A DNA stretch of 64,000 nt from Tardiphaga robiniae (GCF_013359755.1 NZ_JABMCJ010000079.1:124001-188000), one strand, 5' to 3'. Counted from the first letter of the stretch, positions 49,206 through 60,481 are shown. Made by a program: numbers and translations. Notes: generated by a model not told the origin, from the letters alone.

Positions 49206-51281
49206 TTACTCCGCCGCCGTCAGCATCTGGCCGGAGGCCAGGCGGGAGCATTCCGCCATGATGGCTGACGCACGCGCGATCGGGTTGGTCAGGTAGAAGT
49301 CCTCAACGGAGGCCTTGAACGGTGTCTTGTCGACAGTGCCGCCCTTGCCCGCAAGGGTCTTGATCGCACCGGCATCGCCGGCCTCGATCTGATCGATGCG
49401 CATCAGGTGCGGTGCAGCCTTGAAGATCGCCTGCCGCAAGGCAGCCAGCGAGTCGTAAGGCAGCTTGTGGCCGAGCACGTCGGACAATGCGCGGATCACC
49501 GCCCAGTCCTCGCGGGCATCGCCCGGCGGGAAACCGGCGCGTTCCGCCATCTGCACGCGGCCTTCGGTGTTGACGAAGATGCCGGACTTTTCGGTATAGG
49601 CCGCACCCGGCAGGATCACGTCGGCGCGATGCGCACCGCGGTCACCATGGGTGCCGATGTAGACGACGAAAGTGCCGTCAGCGACTTTCACGTCGTCGGC
49701 GCCGAGCGAGAACAGCACGTCGAGCGAACCGGCCGAGGTCATCTGCGCGAGGCTCAGGCTGCCCGAGGTCGGCGCGAAGCCGATATCGAGCGCGCCGACC
49801 GTCGAGGCTGCCGTCTGCAGCACCGCAAAACCGTTCCAGCCGTCCTTGATCACGCCGAAGTCCGAAGCGAGCTTGGCAGCCGCCGCGAGCACCGCAGCGC
49901 CATCGGCACGTGCGGCCACACCGGCGCCCACCAGCACGATCGGATGCTTGGCGTTCTTCAGCACATCGGCGAAGGCGTTCTTGCCGGCGACGAGTTCGGC
50001 CAGCGAGTCCGTGCCGGCGCCGAGATAGTCGTAGCGATAGGTCAGATCGGCCTTCTCGCCGATCACGCCGACCTTCAACGCACCGGTGCGCCATGCCTTG
50101 CGGATGCGCGCGTTGAGAACGGCGGCTTCCTTGCGCGGATTGGCGCCCACGATCAGCAGCGCATCGGCCTGCTCGATGCCGGCGATGGTCGGGTTGAAAA
50201 TGTAGGACGCGCGGCCGGCGGCCGCATCGAAAGCGCCTGCGCTCTGGGTCGCCAGATTGGCCGAGCCCATGCTTGCGAGCAGTTGCTTCAGCGCGAACAT
50301 TTCCTCGACGGCGGCGAGATCGCCAGCGATGGCACCGATCTTCTTGCTGCCGGCAACCTTCGCAGCGATGGCACTGAACGCTTCAGCCCAGGTCGCAGCG
50401 CGCAGCTTGCCGTTGTCGCGGATATAGGGACGATCGAGACGCTGCGTGCGCAGGCCGTCAACGATGTGGCGGGTCTTGTCGGAGATCCATTCCTCGTTCA
50501 CCGCCTCATTGACACGCGGCAGGATGCGCATCACTTCGCGGCCACGGGTATCGACGCGGATCGCCGAGCCGACGGCGTCCATGACGTCGATAGACTGGGT
50601 CTTGCCGAGCTCCCACGGACGCGCGGCGAAAGCGTAAGGCTTCGAGGTCAGCGCACCGACCGGGCAGATATCGACCAGGTTACCCTGCAGCTCCGACGTC
50701 AGTGCCGTTTCGAGGAACGAGGTGATTTCCATGTCCTCGCCGCGGCCGGTCGCGCCCATTTCCGGCACGCCGCAGATCTCGGCGGCGAAACGAACGCAGC
50801 GCGTGCACTGGATGCAGCGGTTCATCGAGGTCTTCACCAGCGCGCCGAGATACTTGTCCTCGACCGCGCGCTTGTTTTCGGCAAAGCGCGACGTGTCGAC
50901 GCCATAGCCCATCGCCTGATCCTGCAGATCGCACTCGCCGCCCTGATCGCAGATCGGGCAATCCAGCGGGTGGTTGATCAGCAGGAATTCCATCACGCCT
51001 TCGCGTGCCTTCTTGACCATCGGCGAACGCGTCGAGATTTCCGGCGGTTCTCCCTTGGGACCAGGCCGGCAATCGCGCACGCCCCAGGCGCAGCTCGCGA
51101 CCGGCTTCGGTCCGCCCTTCACCTCGACCAGGCACATGCGGCAATTGCCGGCGATCGACAGGCGCTCGTGGTAGCAGAAGCGCGGGATTTCGGCGCCGGC
51201 GGCTTCACACGCTTGCAGCAGCGTGTATTCCGCGGGGACCTCGATCTCTTTGCCGTCGATGATCAGTTTCGTCATAGCCAT
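49206..51281 (-). CDS. nuoG: NADH-quinone oxidoreductase subunit G
   Basis: The large iron-sulfur subunit. The N-terminal 2Fe-2S domain shows [15 protein letters not shown], then [18 protein letters not shown] for N4/N5 clusters and [12 protein letters not shown] molybdopterin-oxidoreductase-like fold without cofactor makes up the rest. I use the ATG at 51281 ([12 protein letters not shown]) because GGAG lies eight bases upstream; the ATG two codons later is the alternative. About 691 residues. Confidence 0.95.
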   Translation of the reverse strand: MAMTKLIIDGKEIEVPAEYTLLQACEAAGAEIPRFCYHERLSIAGNCRMCLVEVKGGPKPVASCAWGVRDCRPGPKGEPPEISTRSPMVKKAREGVMEFLLINHPLDCPICDQGGECDLQDQAMGYGVDTSRFAENKRAVEDKYLGALVKTSMNRCIQCTRCVRFAAEICGVPEMGATGRGEDMEITSFLETALTSELQGNLVDICPVGALTSKPYAFAARPWELGKTQSIDVMDAVGSAIRVDTRGREVMRILPRVNEAVNEEWISDKTRHIVDGLRTQRLDRPYIRDNGKLRAATWAEAFSAIAAKVAGSKKIGAIAGDLAAVEEMFALKQLLASMGSANLATQSAGAFDAAAGRASYIFNPTIAGIEQADALLIVGANPRKEAAVLNARIRKAWRTGALKVGVIGEKADLTYRYDYLGAGTDSLAELVAGKNAFADVLKNAKHPIVLVGAGVAARADGAAVLAAAAKLASDFGVIKDGWNGFAVLQTAASTVGALDIGFAPTSGSLSLAQMTSAGSLDVLFSLGADDVKVADGTFVVYIGTHGDRGAHRADVILPGAAYTEKSGIFVNTEGRVQMAERAGFPPGDAREDWAVIRALSDVLGHKLPYDSLAALRQAIFKAAPHLMRIDQIEAGDAGAIKTLAGKGGTVDKTPFKASVEDFYLTNPIARASAIMAECSRLASGQMLTAAE

Positions 51282-51286
51282 GCGCC

Positions 51287-52612
<1,326 letters not shown>

Positions 52613-52623
52613 GGCTTCCTCGA

Positions 52624-52788
52624 TCAGCGATTGGATTGCTTGTAGGCGAGCATCGCGGCGCAACCGCCGAACACAACGGCCCACAACAGACTTGATTCAA
52701 GCGTGGCGTTCAAAAAGAAACGCTGCAGCGAGAAAATGAACGCAGCTGCGACCATCGTATGCAGTGCGATGTAGAGCCACTTGTTCAT
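52624..52788 (-). CDS. 54-residue two-span membrane protein inside the nuo operon
   Basis: A short frame between nuoE and nuoF starting at the ATG at 52788 ([17 protein letters not shown]), with two hydrophobic segments (about 4-22 and 31-47, [20 protein letters not shown]) and a polar end. A GGGGA sequence precedes the ATG. It fills the gap between two operon genes on the same strand, which supports expression. I do not know its family; a complex I assembly or accessory role is possible but only from position. Confidence 0.62.
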   Translation of the reverse strand: MNKWLYIALHTMVAAAFIFSLQRFFLNATLESSLLWAVVFGGCAAMLAYKQSNR

Positions 52789-52834
52789 TGCCGCGTCCCC
52801 GACAGCGTTGCAAATTTCATCGACAGCGCGCGCG

Positions 52835-53641
52835 TCATTTCTTCGGCTCCTTGGGAGTCTTCGGCTCCTTGGGAGCGCCAGCTTTCGGCGGATTAGCCTT
52901 GGTCGCATCAGCCGCCGGCGGCTTCGGCGCCGGGCGCTCCTGCACATTGGCCGACTCGGTTTGCTTCTTCGGCTCGGCATCGGCGAGCGCGGGTTCCTTC
53001 GGCATATCCAGAACCTTCGTGTATGTGGCGGCGCCACCGCTCGTCATCACACGCGCGCCGCCTTCGGGCGCTGCAAACTGACGGCCGATCTGCGAACCCG
53101 GCTTCGGCGGCGTGCCGGCAGCGAAACCGTCGATCAGCTTGTTCATGCTTTCTTTGGTGAGGTCTTCGTAAGTGTCGCTCCAGATCATCGCCATCGGGGC
53201 GTTGACGCAGGCGCCGAGGCACTCGACCTCTTCCCACGAGAAATCGCCATCTGCGGACAGATGGAACGGGTCGTGATGGATGCGATGCTGACAGACGTCG
53301 ATCAGATCGCCGGCGCCGCGCAGCATGCAAGGCGTGGTACCGCAGACCTGAATATGCGCCTTCTTGCCGACCGGCTGCAGCTGGAACTGGGTGTAGAAGG
53401 TCGCGACTTCGAGCACGCGGATATAGGGCATTTCCAGCATGTCGGCGACGACGCGGATCGCGGCTTCCGAGACCCAGCCAGCCTGCTGCTCCTGTGCGCG
53501 CCACAGGATCGCGATCACGGCTGATGCCTGACGGCCGGGCGGATAATGCGTGATCTGCTCTTTCGCCCACGCCAGATTCTCGGGCGTGAATTCAAACGAA
53601 GCGGGCTGAACTTCTTTCGGAGCCAAACGGCGGACGGACAT
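52835..53641 (-). CDS. nuoE: NADH-quinone oxidoreductase subunit E, with Pro/Lys-rich tail
   Basis: The thioredoxin-like 2Fe-2S subunit carrying N1a. Cys ligands are in VCGTTPCML and [11 protein letters not shown]. The domain ends near residue 185; an 80-residue low-complexity tail rich in Pro, Lys and Ala follows (ending [12 protein letters not shown]). The start at 53641 ([15 protein letters not shown]) is 10 bases after the methyltransferase stop. Confidence 0.95.
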   Translation of the reverse strand: MSVRRLAPKEVQPASFEFTPENLAWAKEQITHYPPGRQASAVIAILWRAQEQQAGWVSEAAIRVVADMLEMPYIRVLEVATFYTQFQLQPVGKKAHIQVCGTTPCMLRGAGDLIDVCQHRIHHDPFHLSADGDFSWEEVECLGACVNAPMAMIWSDTYEDLTKESMNKLIDGFAAGTPPKPGSQIGRQFAAPEGGARVMTSGGAATYTKVLDMPKEPALADAEPKKQTESANVQERPAPKPPAADATKANPPKAGAPKEPKTPKEPKK

Positions 53642-53651
53642 GTCTAGTCTC

Positions 53652-54620
53652 TCAATGAGTGCGGCGCGCCGCGCTCGCATTCAGGCTGTTGATGCGGTCG
53701 AGCCAGAACGCACTCGATGTGCCAAACACGTTGTAGCCAACATGTGTGGACACCTTGATGCGATCGAGGATCGACAACTCGGTCACGGTTTCGAAACGGT
53801 TGGTGGCGGGATCATGCACGATCAGCTTGAGCGGCGTTTGATCCAGGATAAAGCGTGAGACGGTGTGATGCGGGTCATTGCCGTGCTCTTCGCACATGAT
53901 GACCGAGTCGCCCTGCAGCAATCGTGCGCCGCCCTTGATGGCCTCGATCTCGACGCCTTCGACGTCGAGCTTGATCAGATATTTGCCCGACATCGACACC
54001 TTGCCGTCGTCGAGCAGATTGTCGAGCGAGATCACCGGCACCTCCTCGCCGCCGGCATTCGGATCGCCAGCGATGCTGAAAGCTTCGTGCTTGGTACCCG
54101 ATAGATGCGCCGTACCACGCTGCGAGCCGATCGCGCATTTGATGACGTCGAACCGGTCACCATTGATCCTGGCGTTAGTGGCGAGTTTGGCGAAATTGTC
54201 GAACGACGGCTCGATCGCGATCGCCTTGTGCGAGCCGAACGGTCCGCTCGACACCAGCACCGACCAGTATCCGTAATTCGCGCCGCAATCGAGCAGCGTG
54301 TAATCGACATCGATCGAGTTCCGGAACAACACCTCAAGCTCGTCTTCATAGGAGAAGGTGCGGTTGAGCAACTTGCTCCAGTAGCCATCGCCGAACGGGA
54401 ACGCGAACAGCGCATCCGCATTCAGCTTCACCACGAGATCGCGCGCCGGCAGCACCGTCCTGCGCATCAGATTGGCGCACATGTTGTAGCCGCGATGCGA
54501 GAACGAAGATGAGATCTTCGAGCCAACCACCAGCGCACAGGCCATCGCACGTTCCCAGAGATTCACGCTCTGGAGAACGCCGGACGCCCGGTCAAACTGT
54601 ATGGGAGGCGTCAGCGTCAC
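53652..54620 (-). CDS. FkbM-family methyltransferase between nuoD and nuoE
   Basis: A 322-residue SAM-dependent methyltransferase. The SAM motif is [10 protein letters not shown] (111-120), followed by [12 protein letters not shown] and the FkbM C-terminal signature [16 protein letters not shown] (216-231). The GTG start at 54620 overlaps the nuoD stop (GTGA), so its translation is coupled to nuoD. FkbM enzymes commonly O-methylate sugars or polyketides; here the position suggests a link to complex I, but there is no direct evidence. It is not a usual nuo gene. Confidence 0.85.
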   Translation of the reverse strand: MTLTPPIQFDRASGVLQSVNLWERAMACALVVGSKISSSFSHRGYNMCANLMRRTVLPARDLVVKLNADALFAFPFGDGYWSKLLNRTFSYEDELEVLFRNSIDVDYTLLDCGANYGYWSVLVSSGPFGSHKAIAIEPSFDNFAKLATNARINGDRFDVIKCAIGSQRGTAHLSGTKHEAFSIAGDPNAGGEEVPVISLDNLLDDGKVSMSGKYLIKLDVEGVEIEAIKGGARLLQGDSVIMCEEHGNDPHHTVSRFILDQTPLKLIVHDPATNRFETVTELSILDRIKVSTHVGYNVFGTSSAFWLDRINSLNASAARRTH

Positions 54621-55810
54621 CGATCGACCTCTCCGAACACGATGTCGAGCGAACCGAGAATGGCGGAGACGTCGGCGAGCAGATGGCCGCGGCACATGAA
54701 GTCCATGGCCTGCAGATGCGCAAAGCCCGGCGCGCGGATCTTGCACTTGTACGGCTTGTTGCTGCCGTCGGAGACAAGATAGACGCCGAACTCACCCTTC
54801 GGCGCTTCGACGGCCGCATAGACCTCGCCTTCCGGCACGCGAAAACCTTCGGTGTAGAGCTTGAAGTGATGGATCAGCGATTCCATCGAGCGCTTCATCT
54901 CGCCGCGGCGCGGCGGGAAAATCTTGTTGTCTTCGACAGCAACGGCACCCTGCCCGTCCGGCGCGCGCATCTTGGCGATGCACTGCTTCATGATCTTGGT
55001 CGACTGCCGCATCTCTTCGACACGAATACAGTAACGATCGTAGCAGTCACCGTTCTTGCCGATCGGAACGTCGAAATCCATTTCGGCGTAGCATTCATAA
55101 GGCTGCGACTTGCGCAAATCCCATGCAGCACCCGAGCCGCGCACCATCACGCCGGAGAAGCCCCACTTCCAGGCGTCTTCTAGCGACACCACGCCGATAT
55201 CGACGTTACGCTGTTTGAAAATACGATTGCCGGTGAGCAGCGTTTCGAGATCGTCGAGCACCTGCGGGAAGGCATCGCACCAGGCATCGATATCGTTGAT
55301 CAGCTTGGGCGGCAGGTCCTGATGTACGCCGCCGATGCGGAAGAACGCGGCATGCATGCGCGAGCCCGAGGCGCGCTCATAGAACACCATCAGTTTTTCG
55401 CGCTCTTCGAAGCCCCACAGCGGCGGGGTCAGCGCGCCGACGTCCATCGCCTGCGTGGTGATGTTGAGAAGATGCGACAGGATGCGGCCGATTTCGGAAT
55501 ACAGCACGCGGATCAACTGGCCGCGGCGCGGCACGGTGACGCCGAGCAGCTTTTCGGCGGCCAGACAGAATGCGTGTTCCTGGTTCATCGGCGCGACGTA
55601 ATCGAGCCGGTCGAAATACGGGATCGCCTGCAGATAGGTCTTCTGCTCGATCAGCTTCTCGGTGCCGCGGTGAAGCAGGCCGATATGCGGATCGACGCGC
55701 TCGACGACTTCACCGTCGAGTTCCAGCACAAGGCGGAGCACGCCGTGCGCGGCCGGATGCTGCGGTCCGAAGTTGATCGTGAAATTGCGAACGTTGGGTT
55801 GTTCGGTCAT
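54617..55810 (-). CDS. nuoD: NADH-quinone oxidoreductase subunit D
   Basis: The 49-kDa-type subunit lining the quinone site; 397 residues. Conserved are [34 protein letters not shown] and the C-terminal [12 protein letters not shown]. Its start overlaps nuoC by 4 bases and its stop overlaps the methyltransferase GTG. Confidence 0.97.
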   Translation of the reverse strand: MTEQPNVRNFTINFGPQHPAAHGVLRLVLELDGEVVERVDPHIGLLHRGTEKLIEQKTYLQAIPYFDRLDYVAPMNQEHAFCLAAEKLLGVTVPRRGQLIRVLYSEIGRILSHLLNITTQAMDVGALTPPLWGFEEREKLMVFYERASGSRMHAAFFRIGGVHQDLPPKLINDIDAWCDAFPQVLDDLETLLTGNRIFKQRNVDIGVVSLEDAWKWGFSGVMVRGSGAAWDLRKSQPYECYAEMDFDVPIGKNGDCYDRYCIRVEEMRQSTKIMKQCIAKMRAPDGQGAVAVEDNKIFPPRRGEMKRSMESLIHHFKLYTEGFRVPEGEVYAAVEAPKGEFGVYLVSDGSNKPYKCKIRAPGFAHLQAMDFMCRGHLLADVSAILGSLDIVFGEVDR

Positions 55811-56421
55811 GGCTTGACCTCTGCCTTCTCGTCACCGGGCAGCACGGGATAATCCGCGCCTTCCCAGGGCGAGAGGAAATCGAACTTACGGAATTCCTGA
55901 TTGAGCCGGACCGGCTCATACACCACCCGCTTCTCCTGGTCGTCGTAGCGAACCTCGACGAAACCGGTGAGCGGGAAGTCCTTGCGCAGCGGATGGCCGT
56001 CGAAACCGTAATCGGTCAGCAGACGGCGCATGTCGGGATGGCCGACAAAGATCACGCCATAGAGGTCATAGGCTTCGCGCTCGAACCAGTCAGCGCCGGG
56101 AAACACCGAAATGATCGACGGCACCTGAGTTGTTTCGGATGCCAGACCTTTCAGACGGATGCGGGTGTTCAGCGTTGGCGACATCAGATGATAGACAACG
56201 TCGAAGCGCTTTTCGCGGCCGGGGTAATCGACAGCCGTCGCATCGGTAAAGTTGACGAAGCGGCACCGCGGATCGTCACGCAGGAACTGCGCGACCTCGA
56301 CGATCTTCGATGTTTCCACCGCAATCGTCAGCTGGCCGAACGCCACCTCATGCGCGAGCGCGGCACCCGGCAGGGCGCCGACAATCGTCTGACCCAGTGT
56401 GTCGAGCCTCACATCGTCCAT
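55807..56421 (-). CDS. nuoC: NADH-quinone oxidoreductase subunit C
   Basis: The 30-kDa subunit, 204 residues. The signature region [20 protein letters not shown] and then [20 protein letters not shown] are visible. NuoC and NuoD are separate here, not fused as in E. coli. Confidence 0.96.
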   Translation of the reverse strand: MDDVRLDTLGQTIVGALPGAALAHEVAFGQLTIAVETSKIVEVAQFLRDDPRCRFVNFTDATAVDYPGREKRFDVVYHLMSPTLNTRIRLKGLASETTQVPSIISVFPGADWFEREAYDLYGVIFVGHPDMRRLLTDYGFDGHPLRKDFPLTGFVEVRYDDQEKRVVYEPVRLNQEFRKFDFLSPWEGADYPVLPGDEKAEVKP

Positions 56422-56447
56422 GACAAAGCCTTAAGCGTTCGCGAGTC

Positions 56448-57035
56448 TTAGCGTTCAATCGTGCCGGTGCGGCGGATCTTCTTCTGCAGCAGCAGCACGC
56501 CGTAGAGAAGCGCTTCTGCGGTGGGCGGGCAGCCCGGGACATAAATGTCGATCGGCACGATACGGTCGCAGCCCCGAACCACCGAATACGAGTAGTGATA
56601 GTAGCCGCCGCCATTGGCGCAGGAGCCCATCGAGATGACGTAACGCGGCTCCGGCATCTGGTCATAAACCTTGCGCAGCGCCGGGGCCATCTTGTTGGTC
56701 AGCGTGCCGGCGACGATCATCACGTCGGACTGACGCGGCGAGGCGCGCGGCGCGAAGCCGAAGCGTTCGACGTCGTAACGCGGCATCGACACCTGCATCA
56801 TCTCGACCGCGCAGCAGGCGAGACCAAAGGTCATCCACATCAGCGAGCCGGTGCGCGCCCAGGTGATCAGATCGTCGGTCGCGGCGACGAAGAAGCCCTT
56901 GTCGGACAGCTCGGCATTGACCTCGAGAAAATACGGATCGTTCGCGCCGACCGGCTTGCCGGTGGACGGATCGATGATGCCTTTCGGCGCCTGCGCGATC
57001 GCGGGAGCCGAGGCTATGACTGGGCTCAATCCCAT
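56448..57035 (-). CDS. nuoB: NADH-quinone oxidoreductase subunit B
   Basis: Carries cluster N2, the last electron carrier before quinone. Cys ligands are in [23 protein letters not shown] and [11 protein letters not shown]. The start at 57035 ([19 protein letters not shown]) overlaps the nuoA end by 10 bases and gives 195 residues. Confidence 0.97.
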   Translation of the reverse strand: MGLSPVIASAPAIAQAPKGIIDPSTGKPVGANDPYFLEVNAELSDKGFFVAATDDLITWARTGSLMWMTFGLACCAVEMMQVSMPRYDVERFGFAPRASPRQSDVMIVAGTLTNKMAPALRKVYDQMPEPRYVISMGSCANGGGYYHYSYSVVRGCDRIVPIDIYVPGCPPTAEALLYGVLLLQKKIRRTGTIER

Positions 57036-57391
57036 TCGAGCGCGCCTTTCTTCCATTCGTAGGCGAAACCGATGGTGAGCACGCCAAGAAACACGATCAT
57101 CGACCAGAAGCCGGTTGCGCCAAGCTTGCCGAAGGCCACTGCCCACGGAAACAGAAAGGCGACTTCCAGATCGAAGATGATGAAGAGAATCGCCACCAGA
57201 TAGAACCGCACATCGAACTTCATGCGCGCATCGTCAAAAGCGTTGAATCCGCATTCATAGGCGGACAGCTTTTCCGGATCTGGCTGCTGGTAGGCGACGA
57301 GAAATGGCGCGATCAGCAAGGCCAGACCGATGACGGATGCGATGCCGATAAAGACCACAAGTGGGAGATAATTATGCAAGATGCCGTTCAT
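57026..57391 (-). CDS. nuoA: NADH-quinone oxidoreductase subunit A
   Basis: First gene of the complex I operon: a 121-residue, three-helix membrane subunit with the conserved [20 protein letters not shown] loop. Upstream, 57392-57622 must hold the operon promoter; I see AGGAG about 11 bases before the ATG but no convincing -35/-10 pair and no gene. Confidence 0.97.
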   Translation of the reverse strand: MNGILHNYLPLVVFIGIASVIGLALLIAPFLVAYQQPDPEKLSAYECGFNAFDDARMKFDVRFYLVAILFIIFDLEVAFLFPWAVAFGKLGATGFWSMIVFLGVLTIGFAYEWKKGALEWD

Positions 57392-57622
57392 CGGCGAGCC
57401 TTACTCCTGCGGCCCTGACTTTGCCACAGATTCGAACATTGGAATGGTTCTGAGGCTTAGCGCAGCGCAACAAGCCATGCAAGACAAGGGATGTTGACAG
57501 TTTCATGCTCTGCCATGCGCGGCGCGACGATTGAAACGCAACCTTGCCGATGCATCGCTGGCTGCGACAAACCTCCCGCAGATTCTCAAAAATCCGGCAT
57601 GACTTCTCAACCGCCGGGACCG

Positions 57623-57832
57623 TCAAACCTCGCCCGTCGGCGGGTCGGACCTGACGTTCCTTCCCTGCCACAACATGCCATCCAGTTCGGCGCGTTTCCG
57701 TACCAGCAGCAACTCCGCGGCGGCGTTGTCCATGCCCGCCTGTCGCAACAGGCGGATCGCCGCGCCGAGCTCGGCGATCTGCGCCCGCAATGTGATGATC
57801 CTGAGTTGCGGCGGCTCGCTCACGCCGGACAT
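57623..57832 (-). CDS. Mini-protein B of the SOS cluster, coiled-coil-like, unknown
   Basis: A 69-residue, mainly helical protein starting at the ATG at 57832 (MSGVSEPPQLRIITLRAQ). It aligns without gaps with its upstream neighbour: residues 10-54 share 18 identities with residues 9-53 of that protein (RI, LR, Q, IRLL, AG, D, A, A, L, R, A, L). The two are therefore paralogues. The gene overlaps the end of the neighbour by 13 bases and is second in a two-gene unit behind a LexA box. No membrane segment; family not recognised. Confidence 0.66.
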   Translation of the reverse strand: MSGVSEPPQLRIITLRAQIAELGAAIRLLRQAGMDNAAAELLLVRKRAELDGMLWQGRNVRSDPPTGEV

Positions 57833-58011
57833 GCTAGCACCTCGCGCTCCGCAATGAGCGCCAGCAGATCGGCCTGCATCCGCTGCAGGCGCATGGCGGC
57901 ATTGGCACAGTCCAGCCCGGCATTGGTCAACAACCGGATATCCGACTGCACCCCTTTCATCTGGTAGCGCAGCCGGGCGATTCTGAAATTCAGGTTGGCG
58001 AGCTTGGTCAT
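57820..58011 (-). CDS. Mini-protein A of the SOS cluster, coiled-coil-like, unknown
   Basis: A 63-residue helical protein starting at the ATG at 58011 (MTKLANLNFRIARLRYQM) with heptad-like Leu/Ile spacing through IRLLTNAGLDCANAAMRLQR. A LexA box lies 11-25 bases upstream and a -10-like TATATC directly before the start, so the message may have almost no leader. It is probably co-transcribed with its paralogue downstream. Function unknown; a small partner or inhibitor protein is only a guess. Confidence 0.66.
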   Translation of the reverse strand: MTKLANLNFRIARLRYQMKGVQSDIRLLTNAGLDCANAAMRLQRMQADLLALIAEREVLACPA

Positions 58012-58021
58012 TTGCGATATA

Positions 58022-58036
58022 GAACAAAAAGAGAAC
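58022..58036. promoter_or_regulatory. LexA (SOS) box in the divergent intergenic region
   Basis: GAAC-AAAAAGA-GAAC, a perfect Rhizobiales LexA box in the 74-base gap between mini-protein A (minus) and the DUF3072 gene (plus). It is placed to control the minus-strand pair directly and possibly both directions. Confidence 0.75.
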
Positions 58037-58085
58037 AAAATGACAAGCCATTGTTTCGACCCAGATCGGATTTTTGGAGGTTCCC

Positions 58086-58361
58086 ATGACCCTTGCTTTG
58101 AAGGCCCTGGCTTTGAAGACCCCGGCTTTGAACACCCGCGGTGAGATCGTCGTCCCCGCGATTGCCGCATCGGTATCGTCGTATGAGAGCCTGCCGGATC
58201 GCCTCTCCGGGCCGATGACTCGCGGCCAGGCGCTGACGCTGAAATCGCTGGCGATCGAGGCCTATCAGCCCAAACAATTCGAAAAGGACCTGACGCGCGC
58301 TGAAGCCGCGCGGCGAATCGAGGCGCTGAAGCAGGAAATCGCGCTCGCAGATTCGTTCTGA
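58086..58361 (+). CDS. DUF3072 family protein
   Basis: A 91-residue protein starting at the ATG at 58086, with GGAGG five bases upstream. Its C-terminal half shows the DUF3072 pattern PMTRGQALTLKSLAIEA, QFEKDLTRAEAARRIEALK. The N-terminus comes from three tandem 15-base units (58095-58139) encoding ALKAL-ALKTP-ALNTR. The function of the family is unknown. It is divergent from the mini-protein pair and shares the LexA box region. Confidence 0.75.
   Translation: MTLALKALALKTPALNTRGEIVVPAIAASVSSYESLPDRLSGPMTRGQALTLKSLAIEAYQPKQFEKDLTRAEAARRIEALKQEIALADSF
58095..58139 (+). repeat. Three tandem 15-bp units in the DUF3072 gene
   Basis: Units GCTTTGAAGGCCCTG, GCTTTGAAGACCCCG and GCTTTGAACACCCGC follow each other in frame near the start of the gene and add five residues each. 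The copy number may vary between strains. Confidence 0.75.
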
Positions 58362-58470
58362 GCGCTGGCACGTCAAATGCCGCGCGAGACGTCTACAACT
58401 CTATAGTTCTCTTGAGGAAATTTGTGGGGACGACCGCGGATGGACCTGAATCCCGCCATTCCCGATGGAA

Positions 58471-58547
58471 TGGCGCGAGAGACGGGACTCGAACCCGCGA
58501 CCTCTGCCGTGACAGGGCAGCGCTCTAACCAACTGAGCTACTCCCGC
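58471..58547 (-). tRNA. tRNA-Asp (GTC)
   Basis: Minus-strand cloverleaf of 77 bases with CCA encoded. Acceptor GCGGGAG pairs with CTCTCGC (one G-T), anticodon stem CTGCC/GGCAG encloses the loop CTGTCAC with anticodon GTC, and the T-arm is GCGGG-TTCGAGT-CCCGT. A 7-base-pair hairpin over the 3' end may end transcription. Confidence 0.96.
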
Positions 58548-58802
58548 GTGGATCGTCTGCAATCCCGCAGTGGGGCTGGACATAAAGGGACGTCCTTTTG
58601 AAGTCAAGGACGTTGCAGAACCATTCCGGGGGACATCACAAGAGAGCGTCGCTGCAGGCTTTGCGAGAAGGCCGTTTTAAGGCCGGAAATGCAAATAAGC
58701 CCCTGTTTGCAGGCAAAACAGCGGGGCGGCATCGCTCCGAATCGTTTAAGCCCTGCTGCGTCACAGGTTTAAGACAGACCACCAACGAGAAGGGCCAGAT
58801 TC

Positions 58803-59123
58803 ATGGCAAAAGCTGCAACCACCACCGCCGCGAAAGCGGCCACTCCTCCCACCATCACGCTGAAGCATCTCGCCGCGGCCCTGGCTGAAGATCACGAGCT
58901 GTCCAAGAAGAAGGCCGAAGAAATCCTCGGTGACATGGTGGAGCGCATCACCAACCATCTCAAGAATGGCGAGCGTATCCGTATCGTCGGCCTTGGCATC
59001 CTTCAGGTCCGCAAGCGCGCCGCCCGCATGGGTCGCAACCCGGCGACCGGCGAGCAGATCGAGATCGCAGCCAGCAAGAAGGTCGCGTTCCGGCCGGCCA
59101 AGGAACTCAAGGAAGCCGTCTGA
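58803..59123 (+). CDS. hup: HU-family DNA-binding protein
   Basis: A 106-residue histone-like protein of the HU/IHF fold. After an Ala/Thr-rich extension of about 14 residues the HU domain begins (TLKHLAAALAEDHELSKKKA), with the DNA-binding arm GRNPATGEQIEIAASKKVAF. This extension is longer than in ordinary 90-residue HU. The 58548-58802 gap upstream holds its promoter region; no other gene seen. Confidence 0.92.
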   Translation: MAKAATTTAAKAATPPTITLKHLAAALAEDHELSKKKAEEILGDMVERITNHLKNGERIRIVGLGILQVRKRAARMGRNPATGEQIEIAASKKVAFRPAKELKEAV

Positions 59124-59142
59124 TCGACCGCTTGAACTGATC

Positions 59143-59179
59143 TCATTCCGGGCCGCGTCCTCGTGACGGCCCGGAATGA
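59143..59179. other. 13-bp stem-loop between HU gene and pepT
   Basis: Arms TCATTCCGGGCCG and CGGCCCGGAATGA with an 11-base loop, 20 bases after the HU stop. No T-tract follows; it may still act as a 3'-end structure for the HU message. Confidence 0.65.
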
Positions 59180-59221
59180 AACTTCTAAGCTGCCAGGACT
59201 TCTGCAATCAGATGGTGCCCT

Positions 59222-60481
59222 TTGACAGCAACTCCCCCCTTCGATTTCGCCCATGACGTGACTGCGTGCTTCCTGCGCTATGTGGTGATCGACACCCAGT
59301 CCGACCCCGCCTCTCCCACCTGCCCATCGACCGAAAAGCAGAAGGATCTCGGCCGCGTACTCGCGCAGGAGCTGCGGGACTTGGGGCTCAGGGACGCGCA
59401 TCTCGACGAGCATGGCTATGTCTACGCGACGATCCCCGCGACATCGGACAAGAAAGTGCCGGTGATATGTTTCTGTTCGCATATGGACACCTCGCCCGAC
59501 TGCAGCGGCAAGAACGTCAAACCGCAGATCGTCAAGAACTATCGGGGCGGCGATATCGTGCTGCCGGCGGACACAACGCAGGTCATCCGCGTCGCCGACA
59601 ATCCGGCGCTGAAGGACCAGATCGGCCATGACATCATCACCACCGACGGCACCACTTTGCTGGGTGCCGATAACAAGGCTGGCCTTGCCGAGATCATGGA
59701 CGCGGCACGTTTCCTGGTTGCCAATCCACAGATCAAGCACGGCACCATCAAGATCCTGTTCACGCCCGATGAAGAGATCGGCCGCGGCGTGGACAAGGTC
59801 GACCTGACAAAGCTGGGCGCCGACTTCGCCTACACCATGGATGGCGAGACCGCCGGCTATGTCGAAGACGAGACTTTCTCGGCCGACGGTGCCGTCATCA
59901 CCATCGAAGGCGTCAGCGCGCATCCCGGCTTTGCCAAGGGCAAGATGGAGCACGCCATCAAGATCGCCGCCGCAATCGTCGAGCGACTGCCGAAAGACAC
60001 CTGTTCGCCTGAGACCACCGACGGCAAGCAAGGCTTCCTGCATCCGATCGGCATTTCTGGCGCGCTTGAAAAAGCGACGCTCAGTCTGATCGTGCGTGAC
60101 TTCACAGATGACGGCCTTGCCGAGAAGGAAACGCTGCTGCAATCCATCGTCGACGACGTGATGACGGCCTATCCGCATTCGACGGCGACACTCGAAATCA
60201 AGCAGCAATACCGCAACATGAAGCAGGTGATCGACCGCTATCCGCAGATGGTCGAATACGCCGTGGAAGCGATCCAGCGCGCCAGGCTCAAACCCGTCCG
60301 CAGCAGCATCCGCGGCGGCACCGACGGATCGCGGCTGTCCTTCATGGGCCTGCCCTGCCCCAATATCTTCGCCGGCGAACACGCCTTCCATGGCCGTACC
60401 GAATGGGTCAGCGTTCAGGACATGGAAAAAGCCGTGCAGACCATCGTGCATCTCGCGATGATCTGGGAAGAAAGGGCGTAG
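59222..60481 (+). CDS. pepT: Peptidase T (tripeptide aminopeptidase)
   Basis: A zinc M20 aminopeptidase that releases the N-terminal residue of tripeptides in the cytoplasm. Metal ligands are in CFCSHMDTSPD (H87, D89), LLGADNKAGLAE, and FTPDEEIGRG; the dimer lid has VSAHPGFAKGKMEHAI, and GEHAFHGRTEW carries the last His. The 419-residue length fits. The start is TTG at 59222 with only a weak ribosome-binding site; no better in-frame start exists nearby. Confidence 0.93.
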   Translation: MTATPPFDFAHDVTACFLRYVVIDTQSDPASPTCPSTEKQKDLGRVLAQELRDLGLRDAHLDEHGYVYATIPATSDKKVPVICFCSHMDTSPDCSGKNVKPQIVKNYRGGDIVLPADTTQVIRVADNPALKDQIGHDIITTDGTTLLGADNKAGLAEIMDAARFLVANPQIKHGTIKILFTPDEEIGRGVDKVDLTKLGADFAYTMDGETAGYVEDETFSADGAVITIEGVSAHPGFAKGKMEHAIKIAAAIVERLPKDTCSPETTDGKQGFLHPIGISGALEKATLSLIVRDFTDDGLAEKETLLQSIVDDVMTAYPHSTATLEIKQQYRNMKQVIDRYPQMVEYAVEAIQRARLKPVRSSIRGGTDGSRLSFMGLPCPNIFAGEHAFHGRTEWVSVQDMEKAVQTIVHLAMIWEERA

